A stretch of DNA of 33,273 nucleotides. Source: Pseudomonadota bacterium. GTDB taxonomy: Bacteria > Pseudomonadota > Alphaproteobacteria > Rhizobiales > Pleomorphomonadaceae. Below, in pieces: positions 16,740 through 25,139 of this stretch. How positions within the stretch are numbered: position 1 is the stretch's first letter; every line of letters starts with the position of its first letter. The position numbers and the translations under genes were made by a program. The DNA lies in assembly GCA_018262505.1 (NCBI GenBank), contig JAGSYV010000098.1:1-33273 (forward strand), in the 5' to 3' direction. The notes under the pieces are model-generated. The model did no database searches. It saw only the letters and a program-made list of their open reading frames with translations, and had not been told where the DNA came from.

Positions 16740-17933
16740 TCAGACTCCGAGAAAACGTGAAAACATCGAGGTGGCCAGCAGCCGGCCCGGCCGAGTCGGA
16801 TCGCCGGTCTCGCGAACGGCGAGTTCGCCAGACGACAGAACGCCAGGCCGGTGGCCGAGGAGGTCGGCGGTAATCTCGTGGATGGACAGGAACGAGGCGC
16901 GGATGGCATAGGCGGTCAGCACCGCGAAGGCCGGTCCTGGCGCCAGAATTTGCCGCGTCAGATCCAAGAGATGCGGCAGGTCGGTTTCGAGAGACCAGAC
17001 TTCGCCATCCGGGCCACGGCCGAAGCGCGGCGGATCCAGCAGGATACCGTCGTAGCGCTTGCCGCGCCGCACCTCGCGTTCGGCAAACTTGACGGCATCA
17101 TCGACGATCCAGCGGATGGGCGCGGCGTCGAGGCCGGCCAGCGCCTGATTTTCCCGGCCCCAGGCCACCGATTTCTTGGAAGCGTCGACATGCGTCACCT
17201 CGGCGCCGGCTTCGGCGGCAATCAGCGAGGCGATGCCGGTATAGCCGAAGAGGTTGAGAAGCTTCGGCCGCTCCGGCCCGCGATGCGCCCTGAGGCGCTC
17301 GGCCATCCAAGCCCAATGGGCAATCTGTTCGGCGAAAATGCCGACGTGGCGGAAGGAGGTCAGCCGGCAGACGACGGGCAAGTCCATCACCCGCATCTCC
17401 CAGGCGCTGCCGATACCCGGCTCCGTCCGCCAGCGGCCAGGGCCATCCTCCTCGACGTCGCCGGTAAAGGCCGCACCGGCCGCCGCCCAGACCGACGGGG
17501 CGAGCCGGCGCGGTCCCATGGCTTGCGGCTCCGGCCTTATGACGGTCAGCTCGCCGTAGCGCTCAAGCTTTTCGCCTTCGCCCATATCGAGAAGGCGATA
17601 GTCGTCCCACCCCTCGGTGATGAGCAGCGATCCGACCTCTTCGGTTGCCAGACGCGGCCCAAGCACCGCCGGCATCGGCCGCTTGAGGGCGGCGGCGGCA
17701 GAAGGGCGAGCCGGGCCGCGAGGTTCGTGGCTGCGTATCTCCGGGCGCACCGTTTCTTTCACCGCATCCGCCGGTCTCTCGGGCTTGCGGGGGAAAGGGT
17801 GACCGGCGCGAGGCGCGGGTTTGACGGGGGAGGGCGGCTTGGCCAAGGCGGATTGTCCGGGCAGGAAAGGGGCGTTCGGCCCCTTATACACGGCCTCGGG
17901 CCGGAATGAAGCGCCGCTTTCCCGGCGGTTCAT
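16740..17933 (-). CDS. Class I SAM-dependent methyltransferase (RlmI/RlmK-like)
   Basis: This 397-residue protein has a Rossmann methyltransferase domain in its C-terminal half. Motif I is [20 protein letters not shown] (about 225-244), the acidic residue is in [18 protein letters not shown] (Asp250), and the catalytic-region motif is [12 protein letters not shown] (about 297-307). It resembles the family of 23S rRNA cytosine methyltransferases, including PF10672-type proteins. The first 90 residues are Pro/Arg/Ala-rich and look disordered. An internal ATG at residue 87 (MPAVLGPRL) could be the true start, but AGGGTGG lies upstream of 17933. It is the first gene of a two-gene RNA-modification unit and is divergent from rph. 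Confidence 0.88.
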   Translation of the reverse strand: MNRRESGASFRPEAVYKGPNAPFLPGQSALAKPPSPVKPAPRAGHPFPRKPERPADAVKETVRPEIRSHEPRGPARPSAAAALKRPMPAVLGPRLATEEVGSLLITEGWDDYRLLDMGEGEKLERYGELTVIRPEPQAMGPRRLAPSVWAAAGAAFTGDVEEDGPGRWRTEPGIGSAWEMRVMDLPVVCRLTSFRHVGIFAEQIAHWAWMAERLRAHRGPERPKLLNLFGYTGIASLIAAEAGAEVTHVDASKKSVAWGRENQALAGLDAAPIRWIVDDAVKFAEREVRRGKRYDGILLDPPRFGRGPDGEVWSLETDLPHLLDLTRQILAPGPAFAVLTAYAIRASFLSIHEITADLLGHRPGVLSSGELAVRETGDPTRPGRLLATSMFSRFLGV

Positions 17934-18026
17934 CGATCGCCACCCTTTACGGGACTTCCCCGACGGGGCTACAAGGGCGCAACCTTGCGAAGCCTATCGC
18001 TCCGCGCCCGATATCTTGGAGAACCC

Positions 18027-18749
18027 ATGCGCCCGTCCCGCCGTGCCCCCGACGAGTTGCGTCCCGTCAGCCTTGAACGCGGCGTGTCGCGCCATGCCGA
18101 AGGTTCCTGCCTCGTGAAGTTTGGCGATACCCATGTGCTCGTCACCGCCTCGGTCGACGAAAAGGTGCCGCCGTGGCTGAGGGGCGGTGGCAAGGGCTGG
18201 GTGACCGCCGAATACGGCATGCTGCCGCGCGCCACCGGTGAGCGCATGAAGCGCGAGGCGGCAGCCGGCAAGCAATCGGGCCGTACGCAGGAGATCCAGC
18301 GGCTGATCGGCCGTTCGTTGCGCGCCGTCGTCGACCTGATCGCTCTCGGCGAACGGCAGATCGTCATAGACTGCGACGTCATCCAGGCCGACGGCGGCAC
18401 CCGTACCGCCTCGATCACCGGCGCTTTCGTGGCGCTCTATGACGCTATCGAATGGATGCGCCGGCGCAACCTGGTGCCGGCCCAGGCCAAGGTGCTGCGC
18501 GACCATGTCGCCGCCATCTCCTGCGGCATTTCCGACGGCGTGCCGGTGCTCGACCTCGACTATATCGAGGACTCCTCGGCCGAGACGGACGCCAACTTCG
18601 TGATCACCGGCTCCGGCGGCCTCGTTGAGATCCAAGGGACCGCCGAAGGCGCGCCCTTCTCGGAAGCCGAGCTACAACAACTGCTTACCCTTGCCAAGGG
18701 CGGCATCGCCCAGCTGATCGAGCTGCAGAAGGCGGCCATCGCGTCCTGA
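18027..18749 (+). CDS. rph: Ribonuclease PH
   Basis: This 240-residue phosphate-dependent exoribonuclease trims the 3' ends of tRNA and other RNAs. The length is normal for the family. Diagnostic segments are [19 protein letters not shown] at the N-terminus, [49 protein letters not shown] and [20 protein letters not shown], which together form the RNase PH fold and phosphate site. I chose ATG 18027, preceded by GGAG, over the TTG at 17985. It heads the unit rph-rdgB-hemW, with an 11-base gap to rdgB. Confidence 0.97.
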   Translation: MRPSRRAPDELRPVSLERGVSRHAEGSCLVKFGDTHVLVTASVDEKVPPWLRGGGKGWVTAEYGMLPRATGERMKREAAAGKQSGRTQEIQRLIGRSLRAVVDLIALGERQIVIDCDVIQADGGTRTASITGAFVALYDAIEWMRRRNLVPAQAKVLRDHVAAISCGISDGVPVLDLDYIEDSSAETDANFVITGSGGLVEIQGTAEGAPFSEAELQQLLTLAKGGIAQLIELQKAAIAS

Positions 18750-18760
18750 AAGGGCTGGAT

Positions 18761-19426
18761 ATGACCGAACAGCGCCGCATCGACGGCAAGCGCCTCATCG
18801 TCGCCACCCATAACAACGGCAAGCTCCGGGAGTTCTATTTCCTGCTGGGCGGTCTTTCCATCGAGCTCGTGTCGGCCGGCGACCTCGGTCTGCCGGTGCC
18901 GGTCGAAGATGGCGAAACTTTCGTCGACAACGCCCGCATCAAGGCGCTGGCCGCCGCCCGCGCCGCTGGTGAAGTGGCGCTCGCCGACGATTCCGGCCTC
19001 TGTGTAGAAGCTCTCGACGGCCGTCCGGGCGTCTACACCGCCGATTGGGCCGGACCGAACCGCGACTGGTCGATGGCCATGCGCCTCGTCGAGGAAGAAC
19101 TCTACAAGGCCGGTGCGGCGACGCCGGACAAGCGGCGGGCGACCTTCGTGTCGCTGCTGTGCCTTGCCTGGCCGGATGGGCATACCCAGGAATATCTCGG
19201 TACCCGCAATGGCACGCTGGTCTGGCCGCCGCGTTCGGGCGATTTCGGCCATGGCTACGACCCTGTCTTCATGCCGGACGGCGAGACCAGGACGTTCGGC
19301 GAGATGACCGAGGCGGAAAAGCATGGCTCGATCTGGGAAGCGCCCGGCCCGTTGTCGCACCGGTCGCGCTCATTGAAGCTGCTCGTCGAGGGCGCCTTCC
19401 CCATCGGCTTCGGACCAAGTGGGTAA
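18761..19426 (+). CDS. rdgB: Non-canonical purine NTP pyrophosphatase (RdgB/HAM1)
   Basis: This 221-residue enzyme hydrolyses dITP, ITP and XTP to the monophosphates, keeping deaminated purines out of DNA and RNA. Family motifs are VATHNNGKLREF (about 14-25), VEDGETFVDNARIKA, ALADDSGLCVEALDGRPGVYTA (active-site Asp), GHGYDPVFMPDGETRTFGEM and the C-terminal LSHRSR. It starts 11 bases after rph and ends five bases before the hemW ATG. The grouping with rph and hemW is common in alphaproteobacteria. Confidence 0.97.
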   Translation: MTEQRRIDGKRLIVATHNNGKLREFYFLLGGLSIELVSAGDLGLPVPVEDGETFVDNARIKALAAARAAGEVALADDSGLCVEALDGRPGVYTADWAGPNRDWSMAMRLVEEELYKAGAATPDKRRATFVSLLCLAWPDGHTQEYLGTRNGTLVWPPRSGDFGHGYDPVFMPDGETRTFGEMTEAEKHGSIWEAPGPLSHRSRSLKLLVEGAFPIGFGPSG

Positions 19427-19430
19427 ACCG

Positions 19431-20633
19431 ATGAGCGAGCAGGATCTCCTTTCGGGGGTGGAAGCCACGGCTGAGGGCACTCCGGACATCGGTTTTGGCG
19501 TCTACATCCATTGGCCGTTCTGCGCTCGCAAGTGTCCCTATTGCGACTTCAACAGCCACGTCCGTCCCAAGGGCATCGACGAGGCCGGCTATCTGGCCGC
19601 CATGGAGCGGGAGATCGCCTCCCATGCACGCCTGACGCCTGGTCGCACGGTAACCTCGGTGTTCCTGGGCGGCGGTACGCCATCGCTCATGAAGCCCGAA
19701 AGCGTCGGCCGTCTCCTCGATCTGGTCGGCCATCATTGGCAAGTATCAGCCGATGCCGAGATCACGCTGGAGGCCAACCCATCGTCTGTGGAAGCCGGGC
19801 GTTTCCGCGGCTATCGGGCGGCCGGCGTCAACCGCCTGTCGCTGGGCGTTCAGGCGCTGAACGATGCGGACCTCAAATTCCTCGGCCGGCTGCATAATGT
19901 CGACGAGGCGCTCCGGGCGCTCGAGCTGGCGCGCGAGACTTTTCCGCGCCTATCCTTTGACCTCATCTATGCCCGTCCCGACCAGAGCCTCGAAGCCTGG
20001 GAGACCGAACTCCGGCGCGCCATCGGCTTTGCCGCCGACCACCTGTCGCTCTACCAGCTCACCATCGAACCGGACACCGCCTTCGAAAAGCTCTATGACG
20101 CCGGCAAGCTGGTGGTGCCGGATGCCGACGCTGCCGCCGACCTCTACGAGCTGACGCAGACCATCGCCGGCGCAGCCGGTCTGCCGGCCTACGAGATCTC
20201 CAACCATGCCACGCCCGGCGGTGAGAGCCGGCACAATCTTCTCTACTGGCGCTACGGCGAATATCTCGGCCTCGGCCCCGGCGCCCACGGCCGCATCGTC
20301 AACGGCGACGACCGCGGTCGCCTTGCCACGATCGCCGAGCGCAATCCCGAAGCCTGGATGAAGCGTGTCGCCGAGACGGGCAATGGCGTGATCGAAACCG
20401 AGGAGATCTTCGGCGAGACGGCCGGCGACGAAATGCTGCTGATGGGTCTCCGCCTCGTCGAGGGCATCGACGCATCCCGTTACCAGCGGCTGTCCGGCCG
20501 GCGATTCGATCCGGCGCGGATTTCCGACCTCGTCCTTCACGGCATGGTGGAGGTGCTGCCCGACGGCCACATCCGCACCACGCCGGCAGGCGCCTTCGTG
20601 CTCGACGCCGTGGTCGCCGATCTCGCTGCCTGA
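19431..20633 (+). CDS. hemW: HemW-like radical SAM protein
   Basis: This 400-residue radical SAM enzyme belongs to the coproporphyrinogen III oxidase-like group. Cys31, Cys35 and Cys38 (CARKCPYCDF) bind the 4Fe-4S cluster. VFLGGGTPS (about 80) and EANPSS are the usual SAM-site motifs, and GVNRLSLGVQALND and the C-terminal HemN-type domain follow. HemW proteins are now viewed as haem chaperones rather than true oxidases. HemN's extra N-terminal region is absent, which supports HemW. I place the start at ATG 19431; a GTG at 19419 inside the end of rdgB is in frame. It is the last gene of rph-rdgB-hemW. Confidence 0.93.
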   Translation: MSEQDLLSGVEATAEGTPDIGFGVYIHWPFCARKCPYCDFNSHVRPKGIDEAGYLAAMEREIASHARLTPGRTVTSVFLGGGTPSLMKPESVGRLLDLVGHHWQVSADAEITLEANPSSVEAGRFRGYRAAGVNRLSLGVQALNDADLKFLGRLHNVDEALRALELARETFPRLSFDLIYARPDQSLEAWETELRRAIGFAADHLSLYQLTIEPDTAFEKLYDAGKLVVPDADAAADLYELTQTIAGAAGLPAYEISNHATPGGESRHNLLYWRYGEYLGLGPGAHGRIVNGDDRGRLATIAERNPEAWMKRVAETGNGVIETEEIFGETAGDEMLLMGLRLVEGIDASRYQRLSGRRFDPARISDLVLHGMVEVLPDGHIRTTPAGAFVLDAVVADLAA

Positions 20634-20637
20634 AGTG

Positions 20638-20678
20638 TAGAGCGTTTCCGTATTTCAGAGAAACACGGAAACGCTCTA
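20638..20678 (+). terminator. Inverted repeat and probable terminator after hemW
   Basis: TAGAGCGTTTCCGT (20638-20651) pairs perfectly with 20665-20678 across a 13-base loop and is followed by AATTTATT. It starts four bases after the hemW stop. The arms resemble the AGAGC end of the repeat that follows, so it may be part of the same repeat family. Confidence 0.7.
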
Positions 20679-20693
20679 ATTTATTGAATTAAC

Positions 20694-20744
20694 GCATTTT
20701 CTTCACGCGAACCGGTATCCACTTCGCTCGAAGATGCTCTAGAG
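20694..20744. repeat. Short palindromic repeat of a type common in rhizobial genomes
   Basis: This is an imperfect palindrome of about 50 bases. The outer arms GCATTTTC/GAAGATGC carry mismatches, the inner arms are GCGAA (20707-20711) and TTCGC (20722-20726), the core is CCGGTATCCAC, and CTCTAGAG sits at 20737-20744. I recognise this GCATTTTC...CGAACCGG...CAC...ATGCTCTAG layout as an interspersed intergenic element of Hyphomicrobiales. Its end supplies the last codon and stop (CTC TAG, read on the minus strand) of the FAD oxidoreductase gene. Confidence 0.75.
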
Positions 20745-22067
20745 TCTCGACGCTGGTTTCGGCTTCGAGCCGTCGGAGAAACGCGACAGACGGAAATGCG
20801 TCGGGTCGACGAAGGGCGTCGTTCCCGTGACGAGGTCGGCGACCAGCCAGCCAGCCCCCGGTCCGATGCCGAAGCCGTGGCCGGAGAAGCCGGTGGCGAC
20901 GACGAGGCCGGAAAGACCATCCACCTCGGAAATCACCGGCACCACATCCGGCGTCACGTCGATGTAGCCGGCCCAGGCCTGAACGATGCGGGCATCCTGG
21001 AAGGACGGAAAGCGGCGCTTCAGCTCGGTCATGGTCCGGCGCAGGAAACGAACATCGGGCTTCGGATCGAGAACGCGGGTCTTTTCGTAGGGCGACATCT
21101 CGTCGAGCGGCCTTGTCGGCCAGTCGTCGATCTCACGGAAGAAACGCGAGCCGAAAGACAGCGACACGTGCTGCCAGTCGGCCAGGAGCGCCGGCAGGAA
21201 ATCCAGGGTGAAGCGGACATGATCGGGCGTGAGGTCGGCGACATTGGCAACGCCGTTTGCCACCGTCAGGCCGCCGTCGGCGCGCTTGCGAATGCCGATG
21301 ACATCGTCCCAGATGCCAGCGTCGGGACCGCCCGTCACCGGACTGGTGCGCGATACCGTCGACCGCATCTTGAGCTGTGGCAGCGTGATGCCAAGATCTT
21401 TCAGAAAACGGCGCGACCAAGCACCGGCGGCAAGCACGACGCGCTTCGTCGTGATGCTGCCGCGCTCGGTGACCACCGACACGATCTCACCACAGGCTTT
21501 TTCAAGGCCGCGTACCGCGCAGTCGGTGAGGATGACAGCGCCCTTGGCGCGCGCGGCCAGCGCGATCGCCGGCGCCGCTTTCTGCGGCTCGGCGCAGCCG
21601 TCACTCGGACACCAGAGACCGGCCGGTGGCGGCGAAAGATCGTCCTTCATGATGGCTCGAACGGATTCACCCTCGATCACCTCGGCGCCAATGCCATGGT
21701 CGGCCGCCGCCTTGACCCAAGCACGGTAGCCTTCAACATCACGTGCCTTACGAGCGGCGAAGAAGATGCCGGTTTCCCGGAAGCCAGTGTCGCCAACGCC
21801 GTGCGCGCCCATTTCCCGCCACAGCCGCAACGCTTCGCGGATAAGGTCGAACTCGCGTGGATCACGGTCGGCCTGCCGGACCCAGCCCCAGTTGCGGCTC
21901 GACTGCTCGCCGCCGACATGGCCTTTTTCCAGCAGTACGACCTTGAGACCCCGCTCGGCCAGATAGAGCGCCGAGCTGGTGCCAATGATGCCGCCACCGA
22001 CGATGACGACGTCGGCTTCCTTTGGCACGGCAATGTCGGACGGAACGGGATCGACCTGCGGACCCAT
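20739..22067 (-). CDS. FAD-dependent oxidoreductase, DAO family
   Basis: This 442-residue flavoenzyme belongs to the D-amino-acid oxidase/glycine oxidase/sarcosine oxidase fold family (PF01266). The FAD-binding Rossmann motif is VVIVGGGIIGTSSALYLAERG (Gly24, Gly26, Gly29), with LLEKG as the ribose-binding acidic residue. SSRNWGWVRQADRDPRE is typical of a rhizobial subgroup. VVLAAGAWS and the C-terminal GLVVATGFSGHGFGIGPGAG complete the FAD site. I chose ATG 22067, preceded by AGGAG eight bases upstream; the GTG directly before it is also in frame. The substrate is probably an amine or amino acid. It is divergent from a DavA-like amidase with a palindrome between, so they may share a pathway and regulator. 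Its stop lies in the repeat at 20694-20744. Confidence 0.9.
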   Translation of the reverse strand: MGPQVDPVPSDIAVPKEADVVIVGGGIIGTSSALYLAERGLKVVLLEKGHVGGEQSSRNWGWVRQADRDPREFDLIREALRLWREMGAHGVGDTGFRETGIFFAARKARDVEGYRAWVKAAADHGIGAEVIEGESVRAIMKDDLSPPPAGLWCPSDGCAEPQKAAPAIALAARAKGAVILTDCAVRGLEKACGEIVSVVTERGSITTKRVVLAAGAWSRRFLKDLGITLPQLKMRSTVSRTSPVTGGPDAGIWDDVIGIRKRADGGLTVANGVANVADLTPDHVRFTLDFLPALLADWQHVSLSFGSRFFREIDDWPTRPLDEMSPYEKTRVLDPKPDVRFLRRTMTELKRRFPSFQDARIVQAWAGYIDVTPDVVPVISEVDGLSGLVVATGFSGHGFGIGPGAGWLVADLVTGTTPFVDPTHFRLSRFSDGSKPKPASRL

Positions 22068-22085
22068 CACTCAAGCTCCTCAAAA

Positions 22086-22097
22086 GATACCGGTATC
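22086..22097. promoter_or_regulatory. Perfect palindrome, candidate operator for the divergent oxidase/amidase pair
   Basis: GATACCGGTATC is a perfect 12-base palindrome located 19-30 bases upstream of the FAD oxidoreductase ATG (22067), just beyond its ribosome site. It is placed where a repressor could block the oxidoreductase promoter. No regulator gene lies beside it. On the amidase side TATAAA (22168-22173) is a possible -10 element. Confidence 0.5.
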
Positions 22098-22266
22098 ACT
22101 GGCAGCATTGCTTCCTTTTTAAGCCAAAACCTCGGCCGATCCAGTCCGGTGCCGCCCGAAGCGCGCCTATAAAAGCGGCACTTTTGCCGCACGGACGGCG
22201 GACGCTTGAGTGACGGTCCTTTGGCTTGTATGCCTCGCGAGCTCGCCATTTTTCATGGAGCCGCCG

Positions 22267-23037
22267 ATGCTTATCGCCGCCTTGCAGATGCGATCCTACC
22301 CGTCAGATGTCGCTGCCAACCTCGATAGGCTGGAGCGAACGGCCGCCGAGGCAGCAGCCGGCGGCGCTCACCTCTTGGTAACACCGGAACTCGGTCTCGT
22401 CGGCTATGGTGCCGGCCCCGATCTGCCGCTTCTGGCGGAGCCGGCCGACGGCCCGCTCGCTACGAGCGTCGCCGCGATCGCCCGCCGGCATTCCCTGGGC
22501 ATCGTTGCCGGCTTTGCCGAGCGCAATGGTGACGCGCTCTACAACAGCGCGCTGTGGGTTTCCGGCGATAGGCGGGCGGTCTACCGCAAGAGCCATCTCT
22601 ACGGTCCTTATGAGCGACACTGGTTCCGCGCGGCGGCGCCCTCGACGGTCATCGTCCACCAAGATGGGCTGAACCTCGGTCTGTTGATTTGCTACGATGT
22701 GGAATTTCCCGAGAATGTCCGCCGCCTCGCCCGAGCCGGTGTCGACGCAGTCCTGGTGCCGACGGCCTTACCGGTTGGTGGGTCGGCCGAGTTCATCGCC
22801 GCCCACATGATCGCCGTGCGCGCCTTTGAAAATCAGGTCTTCGTGGCCTATGTCGACAACTGCGGTCGTGACGACGACTTCGCCTATGCGGGCCTTTCGC
22901 GCATTGCCGCGCCCGACGGCGCCATTCTCGCCGCACCCCGCGACCGGGACGAAGCGTTGCTTTTCGCTCGGATAGAGCCAGAGGCCTATGCCCGCTCCCG
23001 CGCCGAGAACACTTACCTTTCCGATCTCACAGCCTGA
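22267..23037 (+). CDS. Carbon-nitrogen hydrolase (nitrilase superfamily), DavA-like amidase
   Basis: This 256-residue enzyme has the nitrilase catalytic triad Glu41 (VTPELGLVGYG), Lys108 (YRKSHLYGPYE) and Cys142 (LLICYDVEFPEN). The segments ICYDVEFPENVRRLA, VPTALP, RAFENQVFVAYVDNCG and the C-terminal TYLSDL resemble 5-aminopentanamide amidohydrolase (DavA) of lysine breakdown. Similarity of this kind does not fix the substrate. I chose ATG 22267 because GGAG lies six bases upstream. Two earlier in-frame starts (22210, and ATG 22255) would add sequence unlike the family. It is divergent from the FAD oxidoreductase. Together they could remove amino and amide groups from a small molecule, which is inference. 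Confidence 0.9.
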   Translation: MLIAALQMRSYPSDVAANLDRLERTAAEAAAGGAHLLVTPELGLVGYGAGPDLPLLAEPADGPLATSVAAIARRHSLGIVAGFAERNGDALYNSALWVSGDRRAVYRKSHLYGPYERHWFRAAAPSTVIVHQDGLNLGLLICYDVEFPENVRRLARAGVDAVLVPTALPVGGSAEFIAAHMIAVRAFENQVFVAYVDNCGRDDDFAYAGLSRIAAPDGAILAAPRDRDEALLFARIEPEAYARSRAENTYLSDLTA

Positions 23038-23059
23038 GGGGCCATAGCGCAATTGCGCC

Positions 23060-23098
23060 AAAAAACAAACGGCACACCCCCTTCCGGAGACGTGCCGT
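23060..23098 (-). terminator. Rho-independent terminator of secB
   Basis: Read on the minus strand, ACGGCAC (23098-23092) and GTGCCGT (23075-23069) form a seven-base stem with a GC-rich loop, then TTTGTTTTTT. It lies about 25 bases past the secB stop. A 12-base perfect palindrome (GCGCAATTGCGC, 23047-23058) follows directly. Confidence 0.85.
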
Positions 23099-23123
23099 CC
23101 ATGTCGATTTGGCAGCGTTCGCC

Positions 23124-23612
23124 TTAGTTGGCAGCGCCCTGCTGCTGCTGCATCTGCTGCAGGCGGGCGAGATACTGCTGGTAGAGAGCGACGAAGTCGA
23201 TCGGATCGATCAGGAGCGGCGGGAAGCCACCGCGGATGACAGCGTCGGCGATGATCTGGCGTGCGAAGGGGAACAGCAGGCGAGGGCCTTCGATGTTGAC
23301 GAAGGGGTGCAGATGCTGGGCCGGCACGTTCTGCACGGTGACAAGGCCACCGTAGGACAGTTCGACATTGAAGATCACATCTTCGCCGATGGCTGCCTTG
23401 GCTTCGAGATGCAGGTCGATCTCATAGTCGGTCTGGCTGCGCTGGCGCGAGTTGACATTGACGCCGATGGAAATCTGCGGCGAGGCTTCGCGGGCGCGCA
23501 AACTGTCGGGCGCCTTCGGGTTTTCGAAAGACAGATCCTTGATATATTGGGCAACGACGCTCATCGACGGCTGGGCTTCAGCAGCGCCGTTCTCGGGCTG
23601 AACCGAACTCAT
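23124..23612 (-). CDS. secB: Protein-export chaperone SecB
   Basis: This 162-residue cytoplasmic chaperone keeps precursor proteins unfolded and hands them to SecA. Alphaproteobacterial SecB features are QPSMSVVAQYIKDLSFENP near the N-terminus, ISIGVNVNSRQR, YEIDLHLEAKA, VFNVELSYGGLV, and LLFPFARQIIADAVIRGGFPPLLIDPIDFVALY with a Gln-rich tail (QQMQQQQG). The open frame extends upstream to 23804, but ATG 23612 is preceded by GGAGGAG and matches the normal start. It is downstream of fxsA on the same strand, with a 137-base gap, and has its own terminator. Confidence 0.97.
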   Translation of the reverse strand: MSSVQPENGAAEAQPSMSVVAQYIKDLSFENPKAPDSLRAREASPQISIGVNVNSRQRSQTDYEIDLHLEAKAAIGEDVIFNVELSYGGLVTVQNVPAQHLHPFVNIEGPRLLFPFARQIIADAVIRGGFPPLLIDPIDFVALYQQYLARLQQMQQQQGAAN

Positions 23613-23749
23613 TCTCGCACTCCTCCGGCCAGCCGGGGCGTCAACGCCCGCAAGGGTGACCCTGTGTTTTGGCGGAACCGGCAGCAGACGGAGACGGCCG
23701 TTTCCCGATTTTTCGCGGGTCCGAGCGCTATCAGGCTTGGCGGATGAGA

Positions 23750-24265
23750 TCAAGACCGATCGCCATCGCGGTCGGGTGGAGAGATTGGTGGCCGTTCCGA
23801 CCATGGCGAATCAGCGTCGCCGCGCCGTTCCCATTCGTCCTCATCAAGGTCGACAACACCGTCATCCGGCTGCCGGGTCGCGGATGTCGTCGACGCGGAC
23901 TTCAACACTGTGATGCGGGAGGCGACCGCCGCGATGATCAGTCGTCGCACCGGTGTGAACAGCAGCAGGACGGCCAGCACATCGGACAGGAAACCGGGCA
24001 GGATCAGCAATATGCCGGCAACGAGCACGACAAAGCCTTCGAGCAGTGTCCCGGTCGGCATGCGCCCCGCGGAAAGCTCGGCCTGCACGCGGCGCAACAG
24101 GCCGAAGCCGACGTAGCGGAACAATGCCAAGCCACCAAAGGCAGCGAGAAGAACCAGGCCGACGGTATTGATGACACCGAGATGCCCGCCCACCCAGACG
24201 AGCGTCGCGATCTCAGCGATCGGCCAGGCGATGAGAAGGAGCGGAAGATAGGGCAAAAGGCGCAT
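23750..24265 (-). CDS. fxsA: FxsA family membrane protein
   Basis: This inner-membrane protein of 171 residues belongs to the FxsA/YtfX family (PF04186). Hydrophobic segments lie at about 5-25, 27-50 and 75-105, with the family segments PIAEIATLVWVGGHLG, FRYVGFGLLRRVQAEL and GILLILPGFLSDVLAVLLL. The C-terminal 50 residues are charged, Pro/Asp-rich and probably disordered. E. coli FxsA is linked to exclusion of phage T7 when overproduced; the normal role is not established. I favour ATG 24265 (MRLLPYL) because GGGACC lies upstream and homologues start there. ATG 24298 would add 11 residues. The position between secB and the Tim44-like gene is conserved in many Hyphomicrobiales. Confidence 0.9.
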   Translation of the reverse strand: MRLLPYLPLLLIAWPIAEIATLVWVGGHLGVINTVGLVLLAAFGGLALFRYVGFGLLRRVQAELSAGRMPTGTLLEGFVVLVAGILLILPGFLSDVLAVLLLFTPVRRLIIAAVASRITVLKSASTTSATRQPDDGVVDLDEDEWERRGDADSPWSERPPISPPDRDGDRS

Positions 24266-24508
24266 GGCGGTCCCGGATCGGTCGGTGTGTTTTGACATGA
24301 TGCGCCGGCTGACCAGTGGCGCGCAAGTATCGCCGACACGGCGATAGTCGCAGCGATGACGGTGGCAAACTGCCGCCTTGTCATCGAAATCGCTCCAGAT
24401 TCACCGCATGTCCGTCTTTCCCTCGTCGCTGGCGTCGCCTACATAGGCAGACGACAGAAACCGCGATGCTGCGCCCTCTTGGCGCCAACTGAGGGAAACG
24501 ATGCTCGG

Positions 24509-25139
24509 ATGAACGCCTTCCTCGATCTCACCAGCCTCATCTTCCTCGTCATTGCCGTTCGCCGGACGCAAGCCGGAAATCGAGCCACCCCCGGCGGGTG
24601 ATAATGTGGTGACTTTGCCACGCGAAGGCCGCTCCGATCCGCGCGAGGCGGTGTTCGCCCGCATCGACGAGGCGTTTCCCGCCGGTAGTGCCAACACCGG
24701 TCTCAGGGCGATCGCTTCGGCCGACCGCAACTTCGACCTCGATGGTTTCATGGCGGGTGCCCGTGCCGCCTATGAGATGATCGTGTCCGCCTTCGCCGCC
24801 GGTGATCGAGCGGCGCTGAAGCCCTTGCTGTCGCGCGAGGTGTTCGACGGTTTTTCCGGCGTGATCGCCGAGCGCGAGGGACGCGGCGAGAAAATAGACT
24901 TTACCTTTGTCGGCATCGACAAGGCGGACGTCGCCGACGCCGGAATCGAAGGCGGAATGGCCCAGGTGACGGTGCGCTTTTCCTCGCAGCTCATCTCGGT
25001 AACCCGTGGCCGGGACGGTTCGGTGGTCGAAGGCGATCCCCAGCGGGTGGCCGAGGTAACCGACGTCTGGACATTCGCCCGCGAGATCAGATCATCGGAT
25101 CCAAACTGGAAGCTGGTCGCCACGGATGCTGGGGGCTGA
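24509..25139 (+). pseudogene. Tim44-like membrane-anchored gene with internal deletion and frameshift
   Basis: The normal alphaproteobacterial Tim44/TimA-type protein has an N-terminal membrane helix, a short basic segment and a soluble Tim44 domain. Here the helix MNAFLDLTSLIFLVIAV is encoded from ATG 24509, with GAGGGAA upstream. That frame then reads into unrelated codons and stops at 24601. The rest (AGRKPEIEPPP, VVTLPREG, the Tim44 domain with AYEMIVSAFAAGDR, LKPLLSREVFDGF, VWTFAREIRSSDPNWKLVATDAGG) continues in another frame to the stop at 25137-25139. The segment usually joining them, with an FWRLRSVLG and NERPP-like sequence of about 20-25 residues, is absent. A soluble product from TTG 24552 is possible but would lack the anchor. 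The last 14 bases overlap mltA. Real decay and an assembly error are both possible. Confidence 0.85.

Noticed and set aside
16851..17909. A 352-codon plus-strand frame opposite the methyltransferase
   Set aside because: It is a shadow. The methyltransferase motifs are complete on the minus strand.
20796..22172. A 458-codon plus-strand frame opposite the FAD oxidoreductase
   Set aside because: It has no recognisable domain, and the oxidoreductase on the other strand is clear.
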